This document shows positions 22,467-32,297 of a DNA stretch of 37,628 bases, in pieces. The number at the start of each line of letters is the position of its first letter. Position 1 is the stretch's first letter. Position numbers and translations under genes: made by a program. The DNA comes from DATLFP01 sp035540955. GTDB lineage: Bacteria > Actinomycetota > Acidimicrobiia > Acidimicrobiales > CADCSY01. Below the pieces are notes generated by a model, which was given only the letters and a program-made list of their open reading frames with translations, searched no databases and was not told the DNA's origin. The stretch lies in the NCBI GenBank assembly GCA_035540955.1, contig DATLFP010000043.1, positions 1 to 37,628 of the forward strand, read 5' to 3'.

Positions 22467-23223
22467 GGAAGGTCCGGATCGCGCACCCGTCGGTGGCGAC
22501 CACGTACACGCGACGGTCGAGGCCGCCCTCCTCGGTCGCGGCTTCGAAGGCCAGCACGGTGACCGCCTCGTCGTCGTAGGTGCCCACCGCCCGGAACAGG
22601 AGGGGGCCGAGCTCGGGATCGCCGGCTCGCACCTCGTCCTCGCATGCCGGCGCCCCGTCGTCGGCGCTGCTCTCGGCGCCGCCCCCGGCGGCGGGGCCGG
22701 CGTCGCCCCCGGTGCCGCTCACCGAAGCCCGGGCGGCGGTGCCGGCCTCGACGACGGCGCGGAGGTCGAGGTCCTCGACGGCGCCGATGTCGCCGCCGTC
22801 GACCGTGGGGGGTGCCGCGAGCGTGGCCATCGCGTCCTCGTCGAAGGCGTCGCTGCTCTCGAGCGCCGTGCTCTGGTCGCCGCGGTCGTCGTCGTCACCG
22901 CGCTGGGCGAGGAGGGCGACGGAGCCGGCCGCCACCACGACGGCGGCGGCGGCGGCACCCAGCCACGCCGGCATCGTCCGCCGGCGCGAGCGGAACGGCA
23001 CGACCGTGGCGGGCGCCGCCGCCATGGCGGCCGCGATGGCGGCCTCGCGCTCGGCGTCGGACGCCGGCGCGACGGGGGTGCGGACGAGGAGCGTCGCCTC
23101 CCGGAGCGCGGCCAGGCGCGCGCCGCACACCCCGCACCCGTCGGCGTGGAGCGCGTCGTCGTCGGTCGCCTCGCCATCGAGCACGGCGGAGAGCGCCTCG
23201 TCGTCGAGATGCCGTTCAGTCAT
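22450..23223 (-). CDS. Zinc-finger anti-sigma factor (membrane anchored)
   Basis: The 257-residue protein has an N-terminal anti-sigma zinc-binding motif, H26-x3-C30-x2-C33 (HADGCGVCGARL), a membrane helix (about 85-106) and an extracytoplasmic domain of about 150 residues rich in Asp/Ala with two cysteines (APACEDE and DGCAIRT). It should sequester the adjacent ECF sigma factor at the membrane until a signal releases it. The ATG at 23223 overlaps the sigma gene by 8 bases. The position matches the RsmA-like gene after sigM in Mycobacterium. Confidence 0.87.
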   Translation of the reverse strand: MTERHLDDEALSAVLDGEATDDDALHADGCGVCGARLAALREATLLVRTPVAPASDAEREAAIAAAMAAAPATVVPFRSRRRTMPAWLGAAAAAVVVAAGSVALLAQRGDDDDRGDQSTALESSDAFDEDAMATLAAPPTVDGGDIGAVEDLDLRAVVEAGTAARASVSGTGGDAGPAAGGGAESSADDGAPACEDEVRAGDPELGPLLFRAVGTYDDEAVTVLAFEAATEEGGLDRRVYVVATDGCAIRTFLTFSA

Positions 23224-23791
23224 CGCTGGTCCTTGGACGCTCGCCGTCGGGCTCCGGGTTCCCGAGCAGCTCGGCCAGCTGGGCCCGCCCCCGGGCGATG
23301 CGCGAGCGCACGGTGCCCGACGGGATGTCGAGCACCTCGGCGATCTCGGCGTAGTCGAGGGCGCACAGGTCGCGGAGCACCACGGCGGCCCGGAAGTCGA
23401 CCGGGAGCCGCGCGAGGGCGGCGTCGACGTCGATGCGGGCCCCGACCACGTCCCCGGGATCGCTGCCGCCGGCGGGGACGTCGAGCGCCGCATCGGGGTC
23501 GGGGCGGGGGCGTCGGCCCCGGCGCCGCAGCTCGTCGAGACACGCGTTGGTGGCGACGCGGTAGGCCCAGGTGCCGAACGACGATCGCTGGTCGAAGCGC
23601 GGGAGACCGCGCACGATCGCGATGAGCGCTTCCTGGGTGGCGTCGGCGGCGTCGGCGTCGTTGCCGAGCAGCCGCCGGGCGAGCGCCCGGATCCGGTCGT
23701 GATGACGCCGCAGCAGCAGGTCGAGCGCGTCCCGGTCGCCATCCTGAGCGACGGCGACGAGGTCGGCGTCGCTGCGGTCGTCCGGGGCCAC
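23216..23791 (-). CDS. ECF RNA polymerase sigma factor (SigM-like)
   Basis: The 191-residue protein has sigma region 2 (LLRRHHDRIRALARRLLGN ... FDQRSSFGTWAYRVATNAC) and region 4 (LPVDFRAAVVLRDLCALDY, AEIAEVLDIPSGTVRSRIAR). It corresponds by position to sigM of the mycobacterial trxB-sigM block. The GTG at 23791 is preceded by TAGGTT ending 8 bases upstream, so the message is probably leaderless. That -10 overlaps the stop codon of the upstream kinase gene. It is coupled to its anti-sigma factor. Confidence 0.93.
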   Translation of the reverse strand: MAPDDRSDADLVAVAQDGDRDALDLLLRRHHDRIRALARRLLGNDADAADATQEALIAIVRGLPRFDQRSSFGTWAYRVATNACLDELRRRGRRPRPDPDAALDVPAGGSDPGDVVGARIDVDAALARLPVDFRAAVVLRDLCALDYAEIAEVLDIPSGTVRSRIARGRAQLAELLGNPEPDGERPRTSDD

Positions 23792-23802
23792 GGGGCGCGA
23801 AC

Positions 23803-25341
<1,539 letters not shown>

Positions 25342-25349
25342 GTCAGACG

Positions 25350-25355
25350 ACGGTA
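25350..25355 (-). promoter_or_regulatory. Candidate -10 of the kinase gene
   Basis: TACCGT on the minus strand ends 8 bases before the TTG at 25341. It supports that start and a leaderless message. Confidence 0.4.
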
Positions 25356-25411
25356 CCCCGGTCGCCTCTCGGCGCCGCTGCGCGGCGGCCCGGTGGACTA
25401 AGCAATCGGTG

Positions 25412-26230
25412 GTGACCACGTACTGCAGGGCGGCGATGAACTACGTGGGCCGCGAGGGGTTCGCGGGAGGACCGCGCACGGTCGAGGTCGAGATCCGTGA
25501 CGGCCGCACCGCGGCGCTGCCGGGCTGGCGCGAGTGCGGCTTCGAGCGTCTGGATCACACCTCATCGGTGCCCGACTGGAACGACGACGTGGCGATCGCC
25601 ACCGTCCACTACCCCGAGGCGGAGCGGCTCGCCCGGGCGTTGGTGGGCACCGAGCACGCCCTGGTGGCCGACCACGTGCGGCGCAGCGCCGAGGAGCAGA
25701 AGCGGGCACGGGTCCAGGAGCCGGTGCGGCTCGTCCACTCCGACTTCGCCGACAGCTACGGCGACATCGTCCGCAACAACTACCGCAACGTGCGGGGCCG
25801 CGGGGCGGCGGCGCTGGCGCGCGCCGGGCTCACCGGTGAAGACGTGGCCGGTGCCCGCCGGATCGTCATGCTGCAGCTGTGGCGCAACGTCGGCCCGCCC
25901 GCGATGGACCTGCCGGTGGCGTGGTGCGACGCCCGGACGGTCACCCGGGACGAGGTGGTGCCGTTCCGGTACACCGGCTACGTCGCCGGCGCGGATGCCT
26001 TCGACGCGGTGGCGATCCTCGAGCCCGACGATCCCGACCGGCACCGCTGGTACACGTTCCCGGCGCTGACCGCCGACGAGGTGGTCGCGTTCCGCACCTA
26101 CGACACCGACATGGTGCCGGCGGGCACGACGTACTTCACGCCCCACTCGGCGTTCCGCGACCCCACCGTCGGGCCCGGCGCGCCGGCGCGGTGCAGCGTC
26201 GAGCTGCGCGTGCTGTGCCTCGACCGCTAG
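25412..26230 (+). CDS. CmcJ/NvfI-like oxidoreductase
   Basis: The 272-residue product resembles the CmcJ/NvfI family (related to fungal AsaB/GA4-desaturase-like oxygenases). Matching segments are VTTYCRAAMNYV at the N-terminus, RLVHSDFADSYGDIVRNNYR, IVMLQLWRNVGPPAMDLPVAWCDART and the C-terminal FRTYDTDMVPAGTTYFTPHS with AFRDP. Members act as non-heme-iron-type oxidoreductases or hydroxylases in small-molecule pathways, but the substrate here is unknown. GTG at 25412 or 25409 are both possible starts. It is divergent from the kinase and converges on degV across a strong hairpin. It is not part of the usual sigM-murJ neighbourhood. Confidence 0.75.
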   Translation: MTTYCRAAMNYVGREGFAGGPRTVEVEIRDGRTAALPGWRECGFERLDHTSSVPDWNDDVAIATVHYPEAERLARALVGTEHALVADHVRRSAEEQKRARVQEPVRLVHSDFADSYGDIVRNNYRNVRGRGAAALARAGLTGEDVAGARRIVMLQLWRNVGPPAMDLPVAWCDARTVTRDEVVPFRYTGYVAGADAFDAVAILEPDDPDRHRWYTFPALTADEVVAFRTYDTDMVPAGTTYFTPHSAFRDPTVGPGAPARCSVELRVLCLDR

Positions 26231-26239
26231 CACCAGCGA

Positions 26240-26284
26240 TCTGGGACCGATCCGGCCGCCGCGCCGTACCCGATCGGTCCCAGA
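26240..26284. terminator. Bidirectional hairpin between convergent genes
   Basis: TCTGGGACCGATC (26240-26252) and GATCGGTCCCAGA (26272-26284) form a perfect 13-bp stem with a 19-base loop. It lies 9 bases after the oxidoreductase stop and 16 bases beyond the degV stop. It lacks a U tract but is well placed as a shared terminator. Confidence 0.7.
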
Positions 26285-26300
26285 ACGGGGGTTTGGGGGG

Positions 26301-27137
26301 CTAGGCCTTCACCTGGAAGGTGATGCCGAAGAGGCGGGGGCCGCCGTGGGTGCCGATGGTGGCGCCGATGATGCCGGTGGTCAGCTGCTCGCGGGGGACC
26401 ACGGCGGCGACCTGGGCGATGAGCTCCTCGGCGTCGGGCGCGAACCCGTGCAGCACGTGGACGTTCTCGACCGGTCCTGCTTCCCGCAGCTTGTCCACGA
26501 GCGCCTTGATCGCCTTGCTCCGGGTACGGGGCTTGCCGGCCTCGTGCACGACGCCGTCGCGCACCTCGATGAGCGGCTTGATCGAGAGCAGGGAGCCGAG
26601 GAGCGCCTGCGCGCCCCCGATGCGTCCGCCCTTCTTGAGGTTCTCGAGGGTGTCGAGGGCGCCGTACACACGGGTGCGGGGGATCATCCCCTCGACCAGC
26701 GCGGCGACGTCGTCGAGCGAGGCACCGTCCCGGGCCGCCTCCGCCGCCGCCTTGACCATGCTCCCGAGCCCGCCGGTGACCGACAGCGAGTCGATGATGC
26801 GGATCGGCGCGTCGGGCATCGACCGCGCCGCGTTGCGGGCCGACTCGATGGTCGCCGACAGCTGACCGGAGAGGTTCACGCAGAGCACGCCGTCGGCCCC
26901 GGCGTCGAGCGCGGACCGGAACGCCGCTTCGAAGGCTCCCGGCGCCGGGGCCGCCGTCTCCGGGAGGGCGGCCGTGCTGGCCATCTTGTCGTAGAACTCC
27001 TGGGGCGAGAGGTTCACCCGGTCGATGTACTCCTCGGAGCCGAAGCGGATGCTCAGCGGCACGATGGTGATGCCGAGCTCCGCGACGAGCTCGTCGGCGA
27101 GGTCACAGGCGCTGTCGGTCACGACCTTCACGGGCAT
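26301..27137 (-). CDS. DegV family fatty-acid-binding protein
   Basis: DegV proteins (FakB type) bind a fatty acid and present it to a FakA kinase; no fakA is in the window. The 278-residue product has the N-terminal VKVVTDSACDLADELV, the VPLSIRFG segment, GVLCVNLSGQLSATIESAR, RIIDSLSVTGGLG and C-terminal GATIGTHGGPRLFGI, all typical. The ATG at 27137 has a TAGGGT -10 ending 6 bases upstream, indicating a leaderless transcript whose promoter lies in the end of the DUF6049 gene. Confidence 0.92.
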   Translation of the reverse strand: MPVKVVTDSACDLADELVAELGITIVPLSIRFGSEEYIDRVNLSPQEFYDKMASTAALPETAAPAPGAFEAAFRSALDAGADGVLCVNLSGQLSATIESARNAARSMPDAPIRIIDSLSVTGGLGSMVKAAAEAARDGASLDDVAALVEGMIPRTRVYGALDTLENLKKGGRIGGAQALLGSLLSIKPLIEVRDGVVHEAGKPRTRSKAIKALVDKLREAGPVENVHVLHGFAPDAEELIAQVAAVVPREQLTTGIIGATIGTHGGPRLFGITFQVKA

Positions 27138-27143
27138 GTCCGG

Positions 27144-27149
27144 ACCCTA
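27144..27149 (-). promoter_or_regulatory. Candidate -10 of degV
   Basis: TAGGGT on the minus strand ends exactly 6 bases before the degV ATG, predicting transcription from the start codon. Confidence 0.45.
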
Positions 27150-29111
27150 CGCGGGCGGCGCCTCCTGTGGCGCACCGCCGTGCCGACCGCGACGGCCCGT
27201 GCGCCAGTGCCGCGCCCACCAGAGCAGGAGGAACGTCCCGGCGCCCACCGAGAGGAGGATGCCCACTCCGGAGGCCACCGTCGAGGTGATCGTGTACCCG
27301 GTGGCCGCCAGCTCGAGTCGGCCGTCGGGCGAGCGGAGCGACACCTGCAGCCGGAACTGTCCGGAGGTCCGCGCCTTCACCGGGATGATCTCGGTGGTCG
27401 TCCGCTTCGCCTCGAGCACGCGGCTGCGGATCACGAGCTCGCCTTCGCGCTCGCTGCCCGTGAAGGACAGCTTGTCGCTCGTCAGCGCGATGTCGACGTG
27501 CACGTCGAAGTCGTTGTCGTTCACGAGTGACAGCGGGATGGCCCCCTCGCGCGCGGTGAGCCGGTAGGTCCGCTCGCCGAGCACCCGGACGTTGGCCGTG
27601 GCGGTCCGCACCCGGTCGTTGACGGCGCTGATGTACTGCGACCGGTCCGAGGACGACAGCTGGCGCGACTGGGCGACGAGGAGGAGCCGGTCGAGGAGCG
27701 CGAGGTCGGCGTCGGCGGGGTCGACCAGGAGCGAGCCGAGCCCGCCGATCGCCGCGCGGGCTCGATCGAGGTCGGTCGGCGCGTAGCCCAGGCTCGGCAC
27801 GTCGCCGTCGGCGAGCTCACGGACGACGGTGTCACCGTCCGAGGCCAGCGGCTCGACGGTGTCGAACAGCTCTCCGATGGTCACCGCCTGCAGCATCGGT
27901 GCGGTCGCCAGGCTCTCCAGCACCGTGGCGAGCACCGCCTCCGCGGGCCGCCAGTCGACCGGCGGGCGGATCACGACCCCGCGGGTGACGCCCGGCAGGT
28001 CGGCGTGGAGCACGGCCAGGTCGGCGAGGAGGTGGTGGGCGCCGAGCACCTCGTCCCCGTCGTCGAGGTGGCCGACGAGTCCGGGGTCGACGGCGACGGC
28101 GTCGAGCCGGGCGCTGGCGGTCGCGCGCAGGGCGAACGGCCGCGTGAGGGTCAGACCGTTGGTGGCCGCAGCCGGCAGGGGCTCCAGCGTCTCCTCGTCG
28201 AGCACGACGCGGGTGATGCCCAGCTCGTGCAGCGCCCGCAGCACCCCGCGCGTGACCGGGCCGGTCGCCGACCACGTCCGATCGTCGATGCGCAGGGCCA
28301 AGGTGCGGTCGAGGGCGGCATCGCCTTCCACGCGCTGCGTCCGCAGGTCCTCCTCCCGTCCGGCGGCGACGAGCGCGCTGGGCTCGATGTCGACGTAGGG
28401 CATCGACAGCACCTGATGGCCGCCGAGGAGCTCGGCGAGCGCCGTGACGGTGGCGCCCTCGTCGATGGTCTCGAGCGCGGCGACGGTCTCCGGCGTGGGG
28501 GTCACCGTGAGCCGGATCCGGCGGCCGAGCTGGGCGGCGACGATCCGGAGGTTGTCGAGGTCGTCGTCGGCGAGGCGCACCTCGCCGTCGGGGCCGAGCG
28601 CGGGGTGGGCGCCGTAGGGCTGGACCCATGCCACGTTCAGCGGGTGCTGCGCGGGCTCGCTCGACACGCGGACCAGATGGGTGACGAGCGAGGCCACGGT
28701 CCGGTCGGTGCCGGTATCGGTCAGCGTGACGGCCACCGGGTACACGCCGGGTCGCAGCGCCTCGGCGTCCACGGGCACCTGCACGGCGCCGGCGGCGTCG
28801 AAGCGCAACGTCGAGAACGGCAGGACCCGGCGCTCGACGACGCCACGGAGGAGGGCGCCGTCGATCGTGCGGGCGAACTGCGAGCGCGACGTGACGGCGC
28901 GGTGGACGACGACGGCCAGCTCGAGCTGCTGGGGTCGGCGCACCCGGGTCACGTCGAGGCGCATGGTGAACACGCCGCTCTCGCCCACCCACGCCGTCTG
29001 GGATGCGAGGGCGAGGCCGGCCGACGCCCGCTGCTGGGCGGCGGCGGGTGCCCAGGCGCCGAGGAGCGCGAGGAGCGCGAGGACGACGGCCGCGACCGCG
29101 AGCCGCTTCAC
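27147..29111 (-). CDS. DUF6049 family secreted/membrane protein (Rv3909-like)
   Basis: The 654-residue protein has a signal peptide (MKRLAVAAVVLALLALLGAW, ending near APAAAQ). A large extracytoplasmic region has beta-rich N- and C-terminal parts and a central segment with LNVAWVQPYGAHPAL, and it ends in one membrane helix (VASGVGILLSVGAGTFLLLWW) with a basic tail. This is the actinobacterial DUF6049 protein, which in many genomes sits directly before murJ and is thought to act in the cell envelope. murJ is missing downstream here. The GTG at 29111 overlaps the stop of the GNAT gene as GTGA. Confidence 0.85.
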   Translation of the reverse strand: MKRLAVAAVVLALLALLGAWAPAAAQQRASAGLALASQTAWVGESGVFTMRLDVTRVRRPQQLELAVVVHRAVTSRSQFARTIDGALLRGVVERRVLPFSTLRFDAAGAVQVPVDAEALRPGVYPVAVTLTDTGTDRTVASLVTHLVRVSSEPAQHPLNVAWVQPYGAHPALGPDGEVRLADDDLDNLRIVAAQLGRRIRLTVTPTPETVAALETIDEGATVTALAELLGGHQVLSMPYVDIEPSALVAAGREEDLRTQRVEGDAALDRTLALRIDDRTWSATGPVTRGVLRALHELGITRVVLDEETLEPLPAAATNGLTLTRPFALRATASARLDAVAVDPGLVGHLDDGDEVLGAHHLLADLAVLHADLPGVTRGVVIRPPVDWRPAEAVLATVLESLATAPMLQAVTIGELFDTVEPLASDGDTVVRELADGDVPSLGYAPTDLDRARAAIGGLGSLLVDPADADLALLDRLLLVAQSRQLSSSDRSQYISAVNDRVRTATANVRVLGERTYRLTAREGAIPLSLVNDNDFDVHVDIALTSDKLSFTGSEREGELVIRSRVLEAKRTTTEIIPVKARTSGQFRLQVSLRSPDGRLELAATGYTITSTVASGVGILLSVGAGTFLLLWWARHWRTGRRGRHGGAPQEAPPA

Positions 29112-29806
29112 AGCGGCAGGGCGAGCACGAGCAGCCCCGACGGCTGCAGTCGGAACCCGAGGTGCTGGTAGAGGGAGAGGGCTCGCTCGTTGCCGTGCTG
29201 GGTGTTGACCACCGCTTGACGGGCCCGCCGCCGCTTCAGCCAGCGGAGCCCGTCGATCACGAGCGTGCGGCCGATGCCGTTGCCGGCATGGTCGGGGTGC
29301 ACGGCGAGACGCTGGAGGTACCCCCGCTCCCCGGACCGGCCGGTCACCGCGTAGCCGACGACCTCGCCGCCGACGGTCGCCACCCGGAACCGGGCGATGG
29401 AGGTTGCCCCGATCGCGTCGCGGAGGCCGTCACGGTCGAGGCGCCAGAACGGTGGGAACGCGGCGGCGTCGACGGCGAGCGCGCGCGGCCGGTCGGGGGG
29501 CCATGCCCGGCGGTGGGGCGCCTGACCCGGCGGCGGCAGGTCCTGCAGATCGTGGGCCAGCAGGTGGAGCTCCTCGTGCGGCTGGAAGCCGACCCGCTCG
29601 AAGCCGAGCCGCTCGCGTTCGGCGAGGGCGCCGGTCAGGGCCCGCTCGAACCCGCGGTGCTGGAGGATCTCGCAGGCGTGCTGCACCATCGCGGCGGTCG
29701 GCGGGATGGCGTCGCCGACGGGGGCGATGTACGCGATGCGATCGTCACCCCGCCACGGCCCGACTCGCAGGCGCTCGTGGCCCCGACGCACGACCTCCGA
29801 CCGCAT
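29108..29806 (-). CDS. GNAT family N-acetyltransferase
   Basis: The 232-residue protein has a C-terminal GNAT fold: VATVGGEVVGYAVTG, then the acetyl-CoA loop LQRLAVHPDHAGNGIGRTLV and NTQHGNERALSLYQHLGFR. The N-terminal half may be a degenerate second GNAT or an accessory domain. The substrate is unknown. The ATG at 29806 has TAGCCT 8 bases upstream on the minus strand (leaderless type). It is coupled to DUF6049 by GTGA. The replacement of the usual NUDIX gene (mutT4 position in Mycobacterium) by this GNAT is inferred from synteny. Confidence 0.85.
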   Translation of the reverse strand: MRSEVVRRGHERLRVGPWRGDDRIAYIAPVGDAIPPTAAMVQHACEILQHRGFERALTGALAERERLGFERVGFQPHEELHLLAHDLQDLPPPGQAPHRRAWPPDRPRALAVDAAAFPPFWRLDRDGLRDAIGATSIARFRVATVGGEVVGYAVTGRSGERGYLQRLAVHPDHAGNGIGRTLVIDGLRWLKRRRARQAVVNTQHGNERALSLYQHLGFRLQPSGLLVLALPL

Positions 29807-29814
29807 CGGTTCCG

Positions 29815-29820
29815 AGGCTA
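29815..29820 (-). promoter_or_regulatory. Candidate -10 of the GNAT-DUF6049 pair
   Basis: TAGCCT on the minus strand ends 8 bases before the ATG at 29806. Confidence 0.35.
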
Positions 29821-29879
29821 CGGCCGCCGCGCGCGGCTGCGCCGACAGGGCCGGCGCGCCGCGCGTCGAGACCGAGCCT

Positions 29880-29885
29880 TACCCT
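29880..29885 (+). promoter_or_regulatory. Candidate -10 of the deacetylase-fold gene
   Basis: TACCCT ends exactly 6 bases before the ATG at 29892, so the transcript should be leaderless. Confidence 0.45.
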
Positions 29886-29891
29886 GAGACC

Positions 29892-30902
29892 ATGCGCGTG
29901 CTCGTCTCCACCTCGGAGCGCTACGGCGCGCACGACACCGGTCGGGGCCACCCTGAGCGACCGGCTCGGCTCGAGGCCGTTCTGGCCGGCATCGACGTGG
30001 CCGGCCTCGACGGCGAGGTGGTGCGGGTGGACCCCCGCCCGGCGACCCGTGACGAGCTCGAGGCGCTGCACCCGGCGGCGTACCTGGACGCGCTGGAGCG
30101 GTTCTGCCGGCAGGGCGGCGGCAACATCGACCAGGACACCGCGGCCGTCCCGGCGTCGTGGGACGCCGCCGTGCTGGCGGCCGGCGCCGGACCGGACGCC
30201 GTCGCCCGCCTGGATCGCGGCGAGGGCGACGCCGCCTTCCTCGCCCTCCGTCCGCCCGGGCACCACGCCACGCCCACGCGAGCGATGGGGTTCTGCCTGC
30301 TGAACAACGTGGCGGTGACCGCTGCCGTGCTCGTCGCCCGCGGGGAGCGGGTGCTGATCCTCGACTGGGACGCCCATCACGGCAACGGGACGCAGGACGC
30401 GTTCTACGAGGACCCTCGCGTCCTGTACGTGTCGCTGCACGAGTACCCCCTCTACCCGTTCACCGGGAAGCTGCGGGAGTCCGGCGCCGGCGCCGGCGCC
30501 GGCACCACCATCAACGTCCCGCTGCCCGACGGCGCCACCGGCGACGTCTACCTCCGGGCCTTCGACGAGCTCATCGAGCCCGCGGCCGAGGCGTTCGGCC
30601 CCACCTGGGTGCTGGTGTCGGCCGGCTTCGACGGCCATCGGGCCGACCCGCTCACCGGCCTGGGTCTGTCGAGCGGCGACTTCGCCGATCTGACCATCCG
30701 GTCGGCCGGGCTGGTCCCCGCCGGCCGGCGCATCGCGTTCCTCGAGGGTGGCTACGACCTGCAGGCGCTGGCCGACTCCACGGCGGCCTGCGTCGCCGGC
30801 CTCGCCGGGGTCGAGATGCGGCCGGAGCGACCGACGAGCGGTGGCCCGGGCCGGGCGGTCGTCGACGCCGCGCTCATGGTCCGAGCCGAATCGGCCGAAT
30901 AA
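29892..30902 (+). CDS. Histone-deacetylase-superfamily zinc hydrolase
   Basis: The 336-residue product has the arginase/deacetylase fold of class II-like bacterial deacetylases. It carries HPERPARL, the catalytic His pair in RPPGHHATP (H124, H125), zinc ligands D160 and H162 in DWDAHHGNGTQ, and the third ligand D247 in SAGFDGHRADP. Substrates may be acetylated small molecules, polyamines or proteins; they cannot be told from sequence. It is followed after 5 bases by the pilT gene and is probably co-transcribed with it. The ATG has a TACCCT -10 at leaderless spacing. Confidence 0.92.
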   Translation: MRVLVSTSERYGAHDTGRGHPERPARLEAVLAGIDVAGLDGEVVRVDPRPATRDELEALHPAAYLDALERFCRQGGGNIDQDTAAVPASWDAAVLAAGAGPDAVARLDRGEGDAAFLALRPPGHHATPTRAMGFCLLNNVAVTAAVLVARGERVLILDWDAHHGNGTQDAFYEDPRVLYVSLHEYPLYPFTGKLRESGAGAGAGTTINVPLPDGATGDVYLRAFDELIEPAAEAFGPTWVLVSAGFDGHRADPLTGLGLSSGDFADLTIRSAGLVPAGRRIAFLEGGYDLQALADSTAACVAGLAGVEMRPERPTSGGPGRAVVDAALMVRAESAE

Positions 30903-30907
30903 CGGGT

Positions 30908-31984
30908 GTGCTCGACGACTACCTGCGTCACCTGGTGGAGCGGCGCGGGTCCGACCTGCACCTCAAGGTCGGCTCGCCGCCCCGAGTCCGGGTCGACGGC
31001 CGCCTCGAGACGACGCCGTTCCCGCCGCTGACCGCGGCGGACACCGAGCGGCTCGCCTACGTGGTGCTGACCGGGGTCAGGGCCGACGAGTTCGACGCCA
31101 CCAACGAAGCTGACGTCGCCGTCGACCACCCTGGCCTCGGTCGGTTCCGCGTGAACGTGTACCGGCAGCGCGGCACGATCGCCCTGGTGGCGCGGAGCGT
31201 GGTCCCCGGTGTGCCGTCGTTCTCGGCGCTGGGGCTGCCCCCAGCGGTGGAGCGACTCGCCGACGAGCAGCGAGGGCTCGTGCTCGTCACCGGTCCCACC
31301 GGCTCGGGCAAGACCACGACGATCGCGTCGATGATCGACCACATCAACGCCACGCGGGCACTGAACATCGTGACGATCGAGGACCCGATCGAGGTCCTCC
31401 ACCACGACCGCCGGTCGATCGTGAGCCAGCGCGAGATCGGCGAGGACACGCGGGGCTTCGCCGAGGCGATGCGCCGCGTGCTGCGTCAGGACCCCGACGT
31501 GATCTTCGTGGGCGAGATGCGCGACCCCGAGACCGTCTGGGCGGCGCTGGCCGCCGCCGAGACCGGTCACCTCGTGCTCTCGACCCTCCACACCTCGAAC
31601 GCGGTCGAGACCGTCAACCGCATCGTCGACTTCTTCCCGCCGCACCAGCACGGTCAGATCAGGCTCTCGCTGGCCACGTCGCTGCGGGGCGTGGTGTCCC
31701 AGCGGCTCGTGCCGCGGGCCGACGGCAGCGGGCGGATCCCGGCGGTCGAGGTGCTCGTCAACACCGGCCGCGTCTACGAGCGGATCGTCGACCCCGACGC
31801 CGCCGGCGACTCGATCGACGAGATCGTGGCCGACGGCGAGTACTACGGCATGCAGACCTTCGATCAGTCGCTGCTGGCGCTGCACCGCGACGGTCTCGTC
31901 GGGCTGCGGGAGGCGATGGCGGCCGCGACCAGCCCCAGCGACCTTCGGGTGGCCATGCAGCGGGCCGGCCTGCTCACGGCGTAG
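30908..31984 (+). CDS. pilT: Type IV pilus retraction-type ATPase PilT
   Basis: The 358-residue protein is a PilT/VirB11-family hexameric ATPase: N-terminal GSDLHLKVGSPPRVRVDG, Walker A GPTGSGKTT (129-137), an Asp box around IVTIEDPIEV, Walker B DPDVIFVGEMRDPET and His box HLVLSTLHTSNA. PilT depolymerises type IV pili. No pilB, pilC or pilin is in the window, so it would act with a system elsewhere or has another role. The GTG at 30908 has no clear ribosome binding site; translation probably depends on the deacetylase gene 5 bases upstream. The 3' end overlaps the convergent HisKA-like gene by 11 bases. Confidence 0.92.
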   Translation: MLDDYLRHLVERRGSDLHLKVGSPPRVRVDGRLETTPFPPLTAADTERLAYVVLTGVRADEFDATNEADVAVDHPGLGRFRVNVYRQRGTIALVARSVVPGVPSFSALGLPPAVERLADEQRGLVLVTGPTGSGKTTTIASMIDHINATRALNIVTIEDPIEVLHHDRRSIVSQREIGEDTRGFAEAMRRVLRQDPDVIFVGEMRDPETVWAALAAAETGHLVLSTLHTSNAVETVNRIVDFFPPHQHGQIRLSLATSLRGVVSQRLVPRADGSGRIPAVEVLVNTGRVYERIVDPDAAGDSIDEIVADGEYYGMQTFDQSLLALHRDGLVGLREAMAAATSPSDLRVAMQRAGLLTA

Positions 31985-32228
31985 CGGGCGGCAGCAGCTC
32001 GTCGAGGGCCTCGACCAGCTCGGGGCGGCCCGACCGCACGAGATCGTTCAGCACGCCCGCCATCAAGGTCGACTGCTGCAGGATCTTCTCCAGCAGCTCG
32101 AGCTTGACGGGATCCTCGAGCCGATCCCAGTGCACCTTCACCGTCTCGGCGGCGCCGGCGATCACCCCGACCGAGTTGAGGAGGGAGTGCGCCATGACGG
32201 CGAGGAGGTCGTCCGGCCAGTCAGTCAC
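31974..32228 (-). CDS. HisKA-like mini-protein without ATPase domain
   Basis: The 84-residue protein resembles only the dimerisation/phosphoacceptor helices of a histidine kinase: MAHSLLNSVGVIAGAAETV resembles an H box with a candidate His at residue 13, then a second helix LELLEKILQQSTLMAGVLND. No HATPase or receiver is attached or adjacent, so it might be a phosphotransfer protein, a regulator of another kinase, or merely a helical hairpin. The GTG at 32228 has TAGATT 9 bases upstream on the minus strand. I am fairly sure it is coding; the function is weakly supported. Confidence 0.6.
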   Translation of the reverse strand: MTDWPDDLLAVMAHSLLNSVGVIAGAAETVKVHWDRLEDPVKLELLEKILQQSTLMAGVLNDLVRSGRPELVEALDELLPPATP

Positions 32229-32237
32229 GCGCGGTCA

Positions 32238-32243
32238 AATCTA
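32238..32243 (-). promoter_or_regulatory. Candidate -10 of the HisKA-like gene
   Basis: TAGATT on the minus strand ends 9 bases before the GTG at 32228, at the long end of leaderless spacing. Confidence 0.3.
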
Positions 32244-32285
32244 GAAGGGGACGGAAGGGGGTTCGGAGATCGGGGCCCATCGACC

Positions 32286-32291
32286 TACCGT
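32286..32291 (+). promoter_or_regulatory. Candidate -10 of the CCA-adding enzyme gene
   Basis: TACCGT ends exactly 6 bases before the GTG at 32298. TTCGGA 18 bases upstream could be a weak -35. It predicts a leaderless message. Confidence 0.45.
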
Positions 32292-32297
32292 TGAGCG

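Noticed and set aside
25342..25419. Kinase start at GTG 25419
   Set aside because: It would overlap the divergent oxidoreductase start and adds atypical residues; TTG 25341 has a promoter at leaderless spacing.
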